Of a stretch of 64,000 bases of DNA, positions 28,343-37,224 are shown one piece after another. The translations under genes and the position numbers were made by a program. The notes beneath the pieces are model-generated. The model saw only the letters and a list, made by a program, of their open reading frames with translations. It was not told where the DNA came from and did no database searches. This stretch comes from Candidatus Poribacteria bacterium. GTDB taxonomy: Bacteria > Poribacteria > WGA-4E > WGA-3G. Where the stretch lies: the NCBI GenBank assembly GCA_022821725.1, contig JAJEDB010000126.1:51425-115424 (forward strand). Direction: 5' to 3'. Each line of letters starts with the position of its first letter. Within the stretch, counting starts at the first letter, position 1.

Positions 28343-30592
28343 ATGACAAAATACACAGCCTGTTTGATAGCACTCCTCTGTTTCGGAACTGTTATTCACA
28401 GCAGTAGTGCAAAACAATTAACATTAGACGATATTTTCCCAACTGACCGAATTATAGATGTCCAAATCACCGTTCCAAAGCGGGATTGGGACACGATCCG
28501 ATACCAGTCACGTGATTTTATGACAGCACTCGGGGCGTCTCGGCAATTTAAGCCGATGGAGAGTCCGTATACCTACGTTGAGGCAAGCGTCAGTATTGAT
28601 GGTGTCGTCTTTCCAAAGGTAGGATTGCGTAAAAAAGGGTTCATCGGTTCACTAAGCCACACCCGTCCCTCTCTCAAAATCAAACTCAATCACATCGACA
28701 AAGAGGGCGGAATTGAAGGACTCACGAACCTGACACTTAATAACAACAAACAGGACACCGGTTTGGTGAGCCAATTTCTGGGGTACGCACTGTTTAATAC
28801 AATCGGATCGCCCGCGTCGCGATGCGCCTATGCGAAAGTAACAGTGAACGGCGAAAACCTCGGGATATACGCACACGTGGAGACCGTTCGGAAACCGTTG
28901 CTGAAACGCGCTTTCGGAAATAGCCAGGGTCCCCTCTATGAAGGGACAGTCGTAGACTTTTACCAGGGATGGGAAAACAGTTTTGAACATAAACGGGGGG
29001 ACGACACACGCGGCAGAGCACATATCAACGCTTTGATCGATCTGCTGGCCGACCCGAAAGCCACAGAGGCAGATATTGGTGAGTTGGTAGACTTGGAGTC
29101 GTTCTATAGATTCTGGGCTGCTGAAAGTTTGGTCGGGTTCTGGGACGGTTACGCCGGGAATAAAAACAACTTTTTCGTCTATTTGAACCCGGAGGACAAC
29201 AAATTTCACTTCATTCCGTGGGGCATGGACTCCATCTTTACCAAGATGAGTAAACTTGAGTTCATGAACGATGCCCGGGCACCAATCTCTGTCAAGACAC
29301 AGGGCTTAATCGCATATCAGTTGTACCAATCCGAGTCTGGACGGCAACGATACAGGAAAGTGCTCACTGAGATCTTAGACGATCACTGGAACGCCTCAGA
29401 ACTATTAGCCACGTTAGACGAGATCGCTGTAAGGGTCAAACCCCATTTAGTGCCTGCGCAACGCGTCATTGAAGAAGATTGGAGTAGAGGTGGAAGACAA
29501 TGGGGCAGCGCTAAAAAGCCGACCTTTGAAAGCGAACTGGAGGCAGCCCGCGACTTCATCCGCAACCGCAAAAGCGATATACAGGCAGAAATTGCTGATG
29601 GAATGCCGGTATGGAGAAAAAGACCCGATCCACCGTTCGTCATTCCAGAAGATGGCGACTTCATGAAAGGTTTTCTGCAATCAATAGAAAATACCTTAGC
29701 AGGTGCTGCGCGCGCAGGAGACCTTGAAGCCATTAAACAGCATATAGCGGACGGCACTGATGTTAACGCACTGCATTTTGAGATGCCGCCGTTGGCATGG
29801 GCAGCAGTGACGGGACAAACCAAGGCGGTTCGGCTCCTGATTGAAAGCGGTGCCGATGTCAATACAAGGAGTAAAGATGGGGACACCCCCTTACACGGTG
29901 CCGCGTTTTTCGGGAAAACTGATGTCGTGAAACTCCTTCTGGAAAATGGGGCGGACATTCAAACGCACAACAACGACGGGGCAACGCCAATAGATGCCTT
30001 ATCTGTTAACTGGGAGACGACTGCCTTCATCGGGAACTTGGTCTGCGTAGACATCAAGGCGAAAGATATCGCGATCATCAAGAAAGGCAGGAGCGAGATT
30101 GCGAAACTTTTCGGTGTTGATTACGTGCTCAAAGAAGAAGACACATCCTTGCCACAGCGTTTGTCAGCAGCAGCCTTCACTGGTAATGTCGTAGTGATGA
30201 AACAGGCATTAACAGGTGGCGCAGATCCCAATACAAAGGATCCGCAATCCGGTAGTACACTGTTGGCTACCGCCGCGTTGATGGGACACACGGAAATTGT
30301 GGCACTCCTCCTCGAACACGGCGCGAATGTCAATGCGAGAAGTCAGGACGGTGGAACGGCATTGCATGCCGCTGCTTTCCTCGGACGTGCTGAGATAGTA
30401 AAGCATCTTCTTGATAAGGACGCGGATGCCGCGCTCCAAAATAATATGGGTGGCACGCCAATAGAAGGAGCAGAATTGAACTGGCTGATAACCAAGGGCA
30501 TACTCGGTATGTTGAAACTTGAAGTCGACGAGGCAGCGGTGAAAGCCGGCAGAGCCGAAGTTATAAAACTGCTCGAAGGGCAGAATAAATAG
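28343..30592 (+). CDS. Exported CotH-kinase / ankyrin-repeat protein
   Basis: About 749 residues from ATG 28343 (AGGTGAAAAA upstream; a second ATG lies at 28325). Signal peptide TKYTACLIALLCFGTVIHSS, then a CotH domain (about 35-420): IIDVQITVPKRDWDTIR, VGLRKKGFIGS, the LNNNKQDTGLVSQFLG helix, YAHVETVRKPLL, NKNNFFVYLNPEDNKFHFIP and the metal-binding WGMD. CotH proteins are secreted protein kinases in spore coats and in many environmental bacteria. From residue 452 on there are two blocks of ankyrin repeats (ADVNTRSKDGDTPLHGAA, ANVNARSQDGGTALHAAA) split by a non-repeat stretch. The fusion suggests binding of a partner next to the kinase. Confidence 0.85.
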   Translation: MTKYTACLIALLCFGTVIHSSSAKQLTLDDIFPTDRIIDVQITVPKRDWDTIRYQSRDFMTALGASRQFKPMESPYTYVEASVSIDGVVFPKVGLRKKGFIGSLSHTRPSLKIKLNHIDKEGGIEGLTNLTLNNNKQDTGLVSQFLGYALFNTIGSPASRCAYAKVTVNGENLGIYAHVETVRKPLLKRAFGNSQGPLYEGTVVDFYQGWENSFEHKRGDDTRGRAHINALIDLLADPKATEADIGELVDLESFYRFWAAESLVGFWDGYAGNKNNFFVYLNPEDNKFHFIPWGMDSIFTKMSKLEFMNDARAPISVKTQGLIAYQLYQSESGRQRYRKVLTEILDDHWNASELLATLDEIAVRVKPHLVPAQRVIEEDWSRGGRQWGSAKKPTFESELEAARDFIRNRKSDIQAEIADGMPVWRKRPDPPFVIPEDGDFMKGFLQSIENTLAGAARAGDLEAIKQHIADGTDVNALHFEMPPLAWAAVTGQTKAVRLLIESGADVNTRSKDGDTPLHGAAFFGKTDVVKLLLENGADIQTHNNDGATPIDALSVNWETTAFIGNLVCVDIKAKDIAIIKKGRSEIAKLFGVDYVLKEEDTSLPQRLSAAAFTGNVVVMKQALTGGADPNTKDPQSGSTLLATAALMGHTEIVALLLEHGANVNARSQDGGTALHAAAFLGRAEIVKHLLDKDADAALQNNMGGTPIEGAELNWLITKGILGMLKLEVDEAAVKAGRAEVIKLLEGQNK

Positions 30593-30635
30593 AGGTGTCG
30601 CGGTCAGAAGATCGCTCTTGCAAGGGGGAAAACCG

Positions 30636-31202
30636 ATGCTTAACTCGCAAACGAACCCAGAGTTTACTCAAGATGTATCCATACCTCACAAGATGACGCT
30701 CAAGGAGTTTCTTGAGAATGACTTAGAAGGTTATGAATATGTAAAAGGAGAATTAGTGCCGATGGCAGCTGCCGCAATTGTCCATGGTGAAATAGGGGTC
30801 AACGTTATCATACCTTTAGGTTCATATGTTCGAGAAAATAAGTTAGGACGTTTATATACTATTGAGACAACGTTTCAATTGGACGACAGGGTAGTGAAAC
30901 CGGACGTTGCTTTTGTCTCGACAAATCGGTTGTCGGAAGATAAATATAAAGGGATGCCTGTTGCCCCTGATCTCGCTATTGAAATCGTCTCGCCATCAGA
31001 TAAGCAGTATGATGTGACTGAAAAGGCATTAGCGTATCTGAAATCGGGAACACGCCTCGTCTGGGTTATCGAACCCGTTGCAAAAACAGTCATGGTCTAT
31101 CGTTCTGAAACAGATTTCACACTGCTGACGTGTGAAGATACATTGACAGGTGAGGATGTCGTCGAAGGATTTACGTGTCCAGTCGCGCAACTGTTTGAAT
31201 AG
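30636..31202 (+). CDS. Uma2 family (DUF820) endonuclease-like protein
   Basis: 188 residues from ATG 30636 (AAGGGGGAAAACCG upstream). PD-(D/E)XK nuclease fold of the Uma2 family, common in cyanobacteria and similar genomes and usually of unknown role. The TLKEFLEN start, YVKGELVPMA, VKPDVAFVS, the EIVSPSDKQYDVTEKALAYL core with Glu and Lys, and WVIEPVAKTVMVYR are typical. A TTG at 30618 could add six residues. Lies 43 bp after the CotH gene. Confidence 0.85.
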   Translation: MLNSQTNPEFTQDVSIPHKMTLKEFLENDLEGYEYVKGELVPMAAAAIVHGEIGVNVIIPLGSYVRENKLGRLYTIETTFQLDDRVVKPDVAFVSTNRLSEDKYKGMPVAPDLAIEIVSPSDKQYDVTEKALAYLKSGTRLVWVIEPVAKTVMVYRSETDFTLLTCEDTLTGEDVVEGFTCPVAQLFE

Positions 31203-31232
31203 AAAGTGTCATGTCGCATACGGATAAAAGAA

Positions 31233-31348
31233 GCAAAACCGTAGCCTGCAACAACGGCGCAGGGTTTTTGCTTGGGTGTTTTTTCAGATTTAAGGAACGC
31301 ACGGTAAAGTTTTAATTCCCGTCGTTCCCCGCAAGGAACAATTAAAAA
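31233..31348 (+). repeat. Repeated 5' leader upstream of the YjhG-like gene
   Basis: Hairpin block AGCCTGCAACAACGGCGCAG plus GGTTTTTGCTTGGGTG, a short AACGCACGGTAAAGTTTTAA stretch resembling the proS leader, and the proximal CCGCAAGGAACAATTAAAAA directly before ATG 31349. Confidence 0.75.
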
Positions 31349-33316
31349 ATGGCAAAACCGATTAACTACAGTGACATTTTAGAAACCGGCGATAGCGAAA
31401 TCTATGACCTCAAAACGCACGCCGCCGGTCCCGAAGGCAGTCTGCCCCTTACGGAAGAAATGCTCCTCAATCGACCCAGTGGGGACATATTTGGCTTGAC
31501 GCACAACGCTGCCATGGGATGGGCACCCACAGAACTGCGGCGAGAGGAATTTCTGATCCTCAGCACACAGGGAGGGATCCGTGCCCCTGATGGAACCCCA
31601 ATCGCGCTCGGATACCACACCGGGCATTGGGAAGTCGGACTCCTGATGCAGGCGGTCGCATATGAACTGAAGAAACTCGCGACAATCCCATTCGCAGGCT
31701 ACTGTTCCGATCCGTGTGATGGACGGACGCAAGGCACTGTCGGTATGATGGATAGCCTCGCCTATCGCAACGATGCTGCACAGGTTCTCCGCCGACTTAT
31801 TCGGTCCCTACCGACGCGGAAGGGGGTTGTGGGGGTCGCCACCTGCGATAAAGGTTTACCCGCAATGATGATGGCACTCGCTTCAATGCGGGAACTACCC
31901 GCAGTCCTCGTGCCGGGCGGTGTGACGTTGCCGCCTACCACAGGGGAAGATGCTGGAAAAATCCAGACGATCGGTGCCCGTTTCGCACACGGCGAAATTA
32001 GCCTACAGGATGCAGCGGATATGGGCTGTCGTGCCTGTGCAACCCCCGGTGGTGGCTGCCAATTCTTGGGAACTGCCGCGACATCACAGGTCGTCGGTGA
32101 AGCGTTGGGAATGAGCCTGACACATACGGCGTTAGCACCGTCTGGGCAGAACATCTGGTCGGACATGGGACTCCGTTCCGCACGCGCTGTGGTGAATTTA
32201 GCCGCGAAAGGGTTGACGATGAATGACATCGTTACACCGGAGGCGATTCGGAACGCCATGGTCGTGCATGCCGCGTTTGGGGGGTCTACGAATCTCTTGT
32301 TGCATATTCCTGCGATTGCACATGCCGCGGGTCTCCAACGTCCAACGATAGATGACTGGACAGAAATCAATCAAAACGTCCCGCGTCTTGTCGATGTCTT
32401 ACCGAATGGACCTGTTGGACATCCTACAGTGAGAGTCTTCCTCGCCGGTGGTGTCCCTGAAGTAATGCTGCACTTGCGTGAATTGGGATGCCTCAATGAA
32501 GACGTGCTAACGGCGACAGGCGAAACCCTCGGCAGCAATCTCGATTGGTGGGCAACCTCTGAACGGCGGGCGCGCGTCCGTCAAACACTACAGGATGAAG
32601 ATAACATTGCCGCTGATGAAGTGATCTTGAGCCCGGAGGCCGCCAAGGCAGCCGGATTGACGAGCACTGTTACGTTCCCACGCGGCAACCTGGCTCCCGA
32701 AGGATCTGTTATCAAAAGCACTGCCATTGATCCGAGCGTCGTTGATACCGACGGGGTCTATCGGATGACAGGACCGGCACGCGTCTTTGTTCGGGAATCC
32801 GACGCGATACAGACCCTCAAAGGTCAGGGTGAAAGGGATATGCAGCCCGGAGACATCATGGTGTTGTGCTGTCGCGGTCCGAAAGGCACTGGAATGGAGG
32901 AAGTTTACCAACTGACATCCGCGTTGAAGCATCTTTCGTTTGGTAAAAATATCGCCTTGATTACAGATGCTCGGTTCTCCGGTGTCTCGACGGGCGCATG
33001 TATCGGGCACATCGGTCCGGAAGCACTCGCGGGAGGTCCCATTGGGAAAGTACTTGACGGCGATATAATTCAGATTGAGATTGATACCCGACAACTGGTA
33101 GGGAGCATTGATTTGGTAGGACACGGTAGTGAACATTTCGGTGTAGAAGCAGGAACACAGGTCTTGGCAGCACGCGGACCGCGTCCAGATCTCTCGTCAG
33201 ACGAGGCTTTGCCAGATGATACGCGGCTTTGGGCGGCGTTGCAATCTGTCGGCGGCGGCACATGGGGTGGCTGTGTCTACGATGTAGATGCCATTCTCAA
33301 CGCTCTAAGCCAATAA
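31349..33316 (+). CDS. YjhG/YagF-type sugar-acid dehydratase (IlvD/Edd family)
   Basis: 655 residues, exactly the length of E. coli YjhG and YagF, D-xylonate dehydratases, and longer than IlvD. Matches by recall run end to end: [118 protein letters not shown] and [20 protein letters not shown]. The three cysteines (SDPCDG, ATCDK, GGGCQF) are iron-sulfur ligands in the family. Probably removes water from D-xylonate or a similar aldonate. Neighbours are UlaG-like and RraA-like enzymes. Confidence 0.9.
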   Translation: MAKPINYSDILETGDSEIYDLKTHAAGPEGSLPLTEEMLLNRPSGDIFGLTHNAAMGWAPTELRREEFLILSTQGGIRAPDGTPIALGYHTGHWEVGLLMQAVAYELKKLATIPFAGYCSDPCDGRTQGTVGMMDSLAYRNDAAQVLRRLIRSLPTRKGVVGVATCDKGLPAMMMALASMRELPAVLVPGGVTLPPTTGEDAGKIQTIGARFAHGEISLQDAADMGCRACATPGGGCQFLGTAATSQVVGEALGMSLTHTALAPSGQNIWSDMGLRSARAVVNLAAKGLTMNDIVTPEAIRNAMVVHAAFGGSTNLLLHIPAIAHAAGLQRPTIDDWTEINQNVPRLVDVLPNGPVGHPTVRVFLAGGVPEVMLHLRELGCLNEDVLTATGETLGSNLDWWATSERRARVRQTLQDEDNIAADEVILSPEAAKAAGLTSTVTFPRGNLAPEGSVIKSTAIDPSVVDTDGVYRMTGPARVFVRESDAIQTLKGQGERDMQPGDIMVLCCRGPKGTGMEEVYQLTSALKHLSFGKNIALITDARFSGVSTGACIGHIGPEALAGGPIGKVLDGDIIQIEIDTRQLVGSIDLVGHGSEHFGVEAGTQVLAARGPRPDLSSDEALPDDTRLWAALQSVGGGTWGGCVYDVDAILNALSQ

Positions 33317-33349
33317 CCCCAAAGAGCAGGTATCACGAAAATTAGAGAA

Positions 33350-33447
33350 AGCGCGAAGCCTGAAACGAAGTGGCAAGCAGCTCTACGGAGACGAGCGTGA
33401 AATCCCAGACGAACCTTATCGAACCGCAAGGAAAGTTAAAAAATTGG
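33350..33447 (+). repeat. Repeated 5' leader upstream of the VanZ gene
   Basis: AAGCCTGAAACGAAGTGGCA subtype as before acpP, then CTACGGAGACGAGCGTGAAA and the proximal block GAACCGCAAGGAAAGTTAAA. The frame of the VanZ gene reads through part of it. Confidence 0.65.
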
Positions 33448-33834
33448 GTGCCCCCGTTTCTGTACATGGTCCTTATTTTCGGCATCTCGTCTCTGGAGCA
33501 ACCACCGCTCCCGATGCCAGAATTCGAGTGGCTGACCATCGACAAACTCTACCATTTTGTTGAATACGCTATTCTCGGGGCCTTAGTCGCACGAGCACTT
33601 GTGAAGGCGAAACCCGCTATACTCCCATCGCCGCGATGGATATGGTGTGTCGCAGCGGTGTTCTCTATCCTCTATGGCGCCAGTGATGAATGGCATCAGA
33701 CCTTTGTGCCGGGCAGATTCGCCACCCTCGCAGATTGGGTTGCAGATGTGTTAGGGTCAATCGCCGGTGTGTTCGGGGTCTATCTCTATTATAAGAAGCA
33801 GTCAGTTATCAGCAATCGGCAGTCGGAAGAATAG
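33448..33834 (+). CDS. VanZ-like membrane protein
   Basis: About 128 residues from GTG 33448, placed right after the leader; the frame is open to 33370 but that is repeat. Four hydrophobic segments with the VanZ-like pattern: a first helix WVPPFLYMVLIFGISS, DKLYHFVEYAILGALVA with conserved His/Glu, a YGASDEWHQTFVPGR motif with DEWHQ, and ADWVADVLGSIAGVFGVYL. The last ten residues (SVISNRQSEE) come from an AACTGATAACTG-type repeat, so the native C-terminus has been replaced. Function unknown; the name giver lowers teicoplanin sensitivity. Confidence 0.85.
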   Translation: MPPFLYMVLIFGISSLEQPPLPMPEFEWLTIDKLYHFVEYAILGALVARALVKAKPAILPSPRWIWCVAAVFSILYGASDEWHQTFVPGRFATLADWVADVLGSIAGVFGVYLYYKKQSVISNRQSEE

Positions 33835-33857
33835 TTGTCGATCGCGTCAAAACCCGT

Positions 33858-34147
33858 AACTCGTAATGAAATTAGGTTCTCCTTAAATGGCATAATTTGT
33901 CTTAGTTTTACATTTCGAGAGCGGATATAAAGGACGCATTTGATAGTTCTAACGCCCGTGATTTCTCCGCAAGGAACAATTAAATAACCGCGAGGAATCA
34001 TTAGAAACAGTGATTAGTCATCAGGTGTCAGCCATCAAAAGTCGTGGTTGCCAAACCTGTAGCTCGCAATGAAATGGAGAGCGGATATAAAGGACGCATT
34101 TGATAGTTCTAACGCCCGTGATTTCTCCGCAAGGAATAATTAAAAAT
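33858..34147 (+). repeat. Duplicated 5' leader upstream of the UlaG-like gene
   Basis: A block starting GAGAGCGGATATAAAGGACG is present at 33917-33984 and again at 34077-34144, nearly identical over about 68 bp, each ending in CTCCGCAAGGAA(C/T)AATTAA. Only the second copy is followed by a start codon (34148). Between them is a third degenerate block CCGCGAGGAATCATTAGAAA (33988-34007) and an AACTGATAACTG-like fragment. Confidence 0.8.
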
Positions 34148-34939
34148 ATGCATCCACTTGTTGACTTGAAAGTACCAGAAGGAGCTGTCGCTGTTCATTG
34201 GTTTGAACAGAGCAGTTTTGCACTGAAAGCTGCTGATGGTACTATTGTCCAAATCGATCCTTATTTTCCGCGTGAACGTCCCGCGGACCGTTTTATTCAT
34301 ACCGAATCACCACTTGACGAGTCAGCACTTCCAACCGATTTCGTCCTCTTGACCCACGCACACGGCGATCATACCTGCTCAGAGTCCATTCGTCGAATCT
34401 GGGAGACATCTGATGCAACACGGTTTGTTGGACCCGAAGAAAGCACACACCAAATTGCGACAGAGACAGACGTTGCTGTTGGAAATATAACAGAGATCTC
34501 TGCTGGAGAATCAGCGACGCTAAACGATCTTACTGTGCATGCTGTCTATGCCAAGCCCCCTGAAGGCGATGCCTCCGCTGACATAGCACCCCCCGATGTT
34601 ACACACTTGGGGTATGTGATTGTCAGTAACGGGGTAACGCTGTATTTCAGCGGCGATCCAATTAATAATTTCGCTGAACACGACACACTGATTGCAGCAG
34701 TGTCCGCATATAAACCGGATGTTGGTTTTCTGACAAACCATCCGACTGAAGGCGAGTTTCCGTTCTACGAGGGATGCGTCAAAATGGCAACACGGATTGG
34801 ACTGAAGCACGCTGTTCCGGTGCATCGCGCCTGTTTTGTCACCCGAGATTACGATCCGAATGAGTGGGCACATCAATTCCCAACAGACGGACCCGAACCG
34901 CTTATTATTGAGAGAAATTCACATATTATTTATCCATAG
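34148..34939 (+). CDS. UlaG-like metallo-beta-lactamase-fold hydrolase
   Basis: 263 residues from ATG 34148, which follows the leader. Metal-binding HAHGDHT at about residue 77, further ligands around SGDP and the His residues of KHAVPVHRA. The overall pattern (WFEQSSFALKAADGTIVQID, LGYVIVSNGVTLYFSGDP) matches UlaG, the L-ascorbate-6-phosphate lactonase, and related MBL hydrolases. Substrate unknown; lactone opening would fit next to a sugar-acid dehydratase. Confidence 0.82.
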   Translation: MHPLVDLKVPEGAVAVHWFEQSSFALKAADGTIVQIDPYFPRERPADRFIHTESPLDESALPTDFVLLTHAHGDHTCSESIRRIWETSDATRFVGPEESTHQIATETDVAVGNITEISAGESATLNDLTVHAVYAKPPEGDASADIAPPDVTHLGYVIVSNGVTLYFSGDPINNFAEHDTLIAAVSAYKPDVGFLTNHPTEGEFPFYEGCVKMATRIGLKHAVPVHRACFVTRDYDPNEWAHQFPTDGPEPLIIERNSHIIYP

Positions 34940-35017
34940 CCAGGACGGATACAAGGAAGGCGTTGTCTGAAGCAAGATTGACAGGATTTGCAGGATTGTA
35001 TTCTTGGTAATATCCTG

Positions 35018-35154
35018 AATCGCAGCCTGCAACAACGGCGCAGGGTGTTTTTGATAGGGTATTTCTGCGTATTGCTTGGGTATTTCTGCAAGTCTACGGA
35101 GAGGCACGTCCACCATGAAACCGTCCTAAACGAACCGCAAGGAAAAATTAAAAG
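35018..35154 (+). repeat. Repeated 5' leader upstream of purE
   Basis: Hairpin block AGCCTGCAACAACGGCGCAG plus GGTGTTTTTGATAGGG, GCTTGGGTATTTCTGCAAG, CTACGGAGAGGCACGTC, and proximal CGAACCGCAAGGAAAAATTA directly before ATG 35155. Confidence 0.75.
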
Positions 35155-35682
35155 ATGTCCCTTCAAGATCATAAAACCCCACTTGTCGGTATCGTCATGG
35201 GAAGTGACTCCGACTTAGAAAAGATGGCAGAAGCCGCTAAAGTTTTAGAGGAATTTGAAGTTCCATTTGAGATAACTGTATCCTCTGCACACCGTTCGCC
35301 GGAGCGGACGCTCGCATGGACAGAAAAAATTAAAGCAGAAGGCGGAAAGGTCATCATCGCCGGTGCGGGACGCGCAGCGCATCTCGCTGGCGTCATCGCA
35401 GCACATACGACGCTACCCGTCATCGGCGTCCCGATCGACGGCGGACCCCTCAACGGCGTTGACGCACTCTATGCAACAGTTCAGATGCCGCCGGGCATTC
35501 CCGTCGGAACGATGGCAATCGGATCTGGCGGTGCTCGGAACGCAGGACTCTTCGCTGTCCAAATTCTCGCGATCCTTTTCCCGGAACTGGAAACAAAACT
35601 GTTGGCATACAAAGAAAAATTGAGTGACGGTGTCGCAGAGAAAGCGGCGCGTCTTCAAGAGGTAGGCTATCAGAATTATTAA
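35155..35682 (+). CDS. purE: N5-carboxyaminoimidazole ribonucleotide mutase
   Basis: Purine synthesis: moves the carboxyl group of N5-CAIR to C4. 175 residues, class I PurE. VGIVMGSDSDLEKM start, catalytic SAHRSPER with His, AGAGRAAHLAGVIAAHT, VIGVPIDGGPLNGVDAL and MPPGIPVGTMAIGSGGARNA are conserved. ATG 35155 after the leader. No purK adjacent; the C-terminus is slightly longer than in E. coli. Confidence 0.96.
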   Translation: MSLQDHKTPLVGIVMGSDSDLEKMAEAAKVLEEFEVPFEITVSSAHRSPERTLAWTEKIKAEGGKVIIAGAGRAAHLAGVIAAHTTLPVIGVPIDGGPLNGVDALYATVQMPPGIPVGTMAIGSGGARNAGLFAVQILAILFPELETKLLAYKEKLSDGVAEKAARLQEVGYQNY

Positions 35683-35778
35683 TTTATGGCTCCCTGGACT
35701 GCTCTCCATTACATTACGAGCAAGTTTCTGGTGAAGTCTGCAGACCCTGGCGAGGTTTCCTAACCTCGCCCGTTAAAC

Positions 35779-35905
35779 CAAGCCTGCAACAACGGCGCAG
35801 GGTTTTTGCTTGGGGTTTTTGATAGGGTATTTCTGTGGATTTCTTCAGCTCGAACACGCAAGCCGTTAAATTTACGAATGCTATGACTTATCCGCAAGGT
35901 ATAAT
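35779..35905 (+). repeat. Repeated 5' leader upstream of the RraA-family gene
   Basis: CCAAGCCTGCAACAACGGCG, GCAGGGTTTTTGCTTGGGG and GATAGGGTATTTCTG blocks, then an AACACGCAAGCCGTTAAATT stretch and a changed proximal block TCCGCAAGGTATAATTAAAA (AAGGT instead of AAGGA). Unlike the other copies it is not followed by an ATG. Confidence 0.7.
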
Positions 35906-36566
35906 TAAAAAAAACGACACAGAACTGTTTGATATAATCGAAAAGCAGTTATACGCCGCTGTGATTTCCGATGCACTGGATGCAGTCGGTTACCGCGAAC
36001 AGGCGCTGCGACACACCATCCGTCCGCTTCACCCAGAGGCAGTTGTCGTAGGTCGCGCCATGCCCGTGCAGTGTGTGGATGTCTACGAGATTCCAGATGA
36101 ACCCTATCAGCAGGAGATCGCAGCGGTGGACAGCCTCAAACAGGACGATGTATTCGTCTGTTCTACGAACCAGAGCACCCGTAACTGTATTTGGGGGGAA
36201 CTCCTCTCAACAGCAGCACGGGCGCGCGGCGCACGGGGCGCTATCATTGACGGGTTTGTCCGAGATGCTCGCCAGATCTTAGCAATGGGGTTTCCTGTGT
36301 TTACAACAGGACTGTCCCCCGTTGATTCCAGTGGACGCGGGGATGTGGTGGCGTATAACGTTCCTATTGAATGCGGCGGTGTTATGGTGAATCCTGGAGA
36401 CATCGTGTTCGGTGATGCCGATGGCGTTGTTGTTATCCCGCGAACGGTAGAAATAGACGTGCTCGAAGCTGCATTCGCAAAGGTAGCCGGTGAAAACCGG
36501 ACGCGTGATGAACTCCGTGCTGGCGCAACGCTGCGCGATGTCTATGATAAATACGGAATTTTGTAG
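35883..36566 (+). CDS. RraA-family aldolase/decarboxylase
   Basis: About 227 residues from ATG 35883; the frame is open to an ATG at 35835. The family pattern is clear: LYAAVISDALDAVG, VGRAMPVQCVDV, LLSTAARARGARGAIIDGFV with RDARQI, and GGVMVNPGDIVFGDADGVVV. The family holds HMG/CHA-type class II pyruvate aldolases, oxaloacetate decarboxylases and the RNase E regulator RraA; the RDxxxI motif fits the aldolases. The start is uncertain because the leader's usual start codon is absent and the preceding ATG lies inside the leader. Confidence 0.82.
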   Translation: MTYPQGIIKKNDTELFDIIEKQLYAAVISDALDAVGYREQALRHTIRPLHPEAVVVGRAMPVQCVDVYEIPDEPYQQEIAAVDSLKQDDVFVCSTNQSTRNCIWGELLSTAARARGARGAIIDGFVRDARQILAMGFPVFTTGLSPVDSSGRGDVVAYNVPIECGGVMVNPGDIVFGDADGVVVIPRTVEIDVLEAAFAKVAGENRTRDELRAGATLRDVYDKYGIL

Positions 36567-36599
36567 CGCAAACTTTTAGTTTGCGTCCTTAGAAAAAGC

Positions 36600-36691
36600 G
36601 CGTAAGCCCAACCAACGGGCCGGGCTGGATATACGGAGAGGAACTTTCTTCGCAAAACCCGCCTGACCGAACCACAAGGAAAATTTAAAAT
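36600..36691 (+). repeat. Repeated 5' leader upstream of the NIPSNAP gene
   Basis: CGTAAGCCCAACCAACGG, GGATATACGGAGAGGAAC and proximal CCGAACCACAAGGAAAATTT before ATG 36692. CCACAAGG differs by one base from the common CCGCAAGG. Confidence 0.7.
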
Positions 36692-37021
36692 ATGATTTAT
36701 GAATTGCGTACATATCAAGTCGTGCCAGGAAAAATGAAAAACCTGAACGACCGGTTCGCAAACATCACCGTTCCACTGTTCGAGAAACACGGAATGAAGG
36801 TGATCGGATTTTGGGAAACCGCTATTGGAGAGGCAACAACGACGGAACTTATCTATCTCCTCGCTTTTGAAGATCTGGGACACTATCAGCGTGCGTGGGA
36901 TGCGTTCATCGCCGATCCCGCGTGGCAAGAGGCGAAACGCCTCACGGAAGTCGGAGGTCCCTTGGTAAACGTAGCGGGTTCCAAGATCCTTGAACCGACA
37001 GATTACTCACCACTGCAGTAG
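36692..37021 (+). CDS. NIPSNAP family protein
   Basis: 109 residues, ferredoxin-like alpha/beta fold. MIYELRTYQVVPGKMKNL at the N-terminus and VIGFWET, LIYLLAFEDL and RAWDAFIADPAWQEAK are characteristic of the short bacterial NIPSNAP proteins. Biochemical role not known. ATG 36692 is behind a leader copy. Last plus-strand gene before the convergent C25 peptidase. Confidence 0.9.
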   Translation: MIYELRTYQVVPGKMKNLNDRFANITVPLFEKHGMKVIGFWETAIGEATTTELIYLLAFEDLGHYQRAWDAFIADPAWQEAKRLTEVGGPLVNVAGSKILEPTDYSPLQ

Positions 37022-37029
37022 TTAACTCA

Positions 37030-37224
37030 GGTAGGGACGAGGATATCTGAACCTCCCTGATCGAACCGCAAGGAAAATTAAATGAAAGGCAACATGTTTT
37101 GTCTAAAATCTTTGTCTTTACCTGCTTAATCCAAAGAACATAGCCTGCAACAACGGCGCAGGCGGGTGACGCAAAGGGACGAGGATATCTGAACCTCCCT
37201 GATCGAACCGCAAGGAAAATTAAA
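37030..37224 (+). repeat. Two orphan leader copies facing the C25 peptidase gene
   Basis: A 50-bp block GGGACGAGGATATCTGAACC ... GAACCGCAAGGAAAATTAAA is present at 37033-37080 and again at 37176-37223, with the hairpin block GCCTGCAACAACGGCGCAGG between them (37143-37162). No plus-strand gene follows; the first copy runs into a 15-codon ORF (37081-37128), the second meets the stop codon of the opposite gene. Confidence 0.8.

Noticed and set aside
31349..33316. Annotation as dihydroxy-acid dehydratase IlvD
   Set aside because: Length of 655 residues and N-terminal motifs match YjhG/YagF; IlvD is about 560-615 residues and no ilv genes are near.
37081..37128. 15-codon ORF after an orphan leader
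   Set aside because: Too short to judge, no similarity recognised; mentioned under the leader only.
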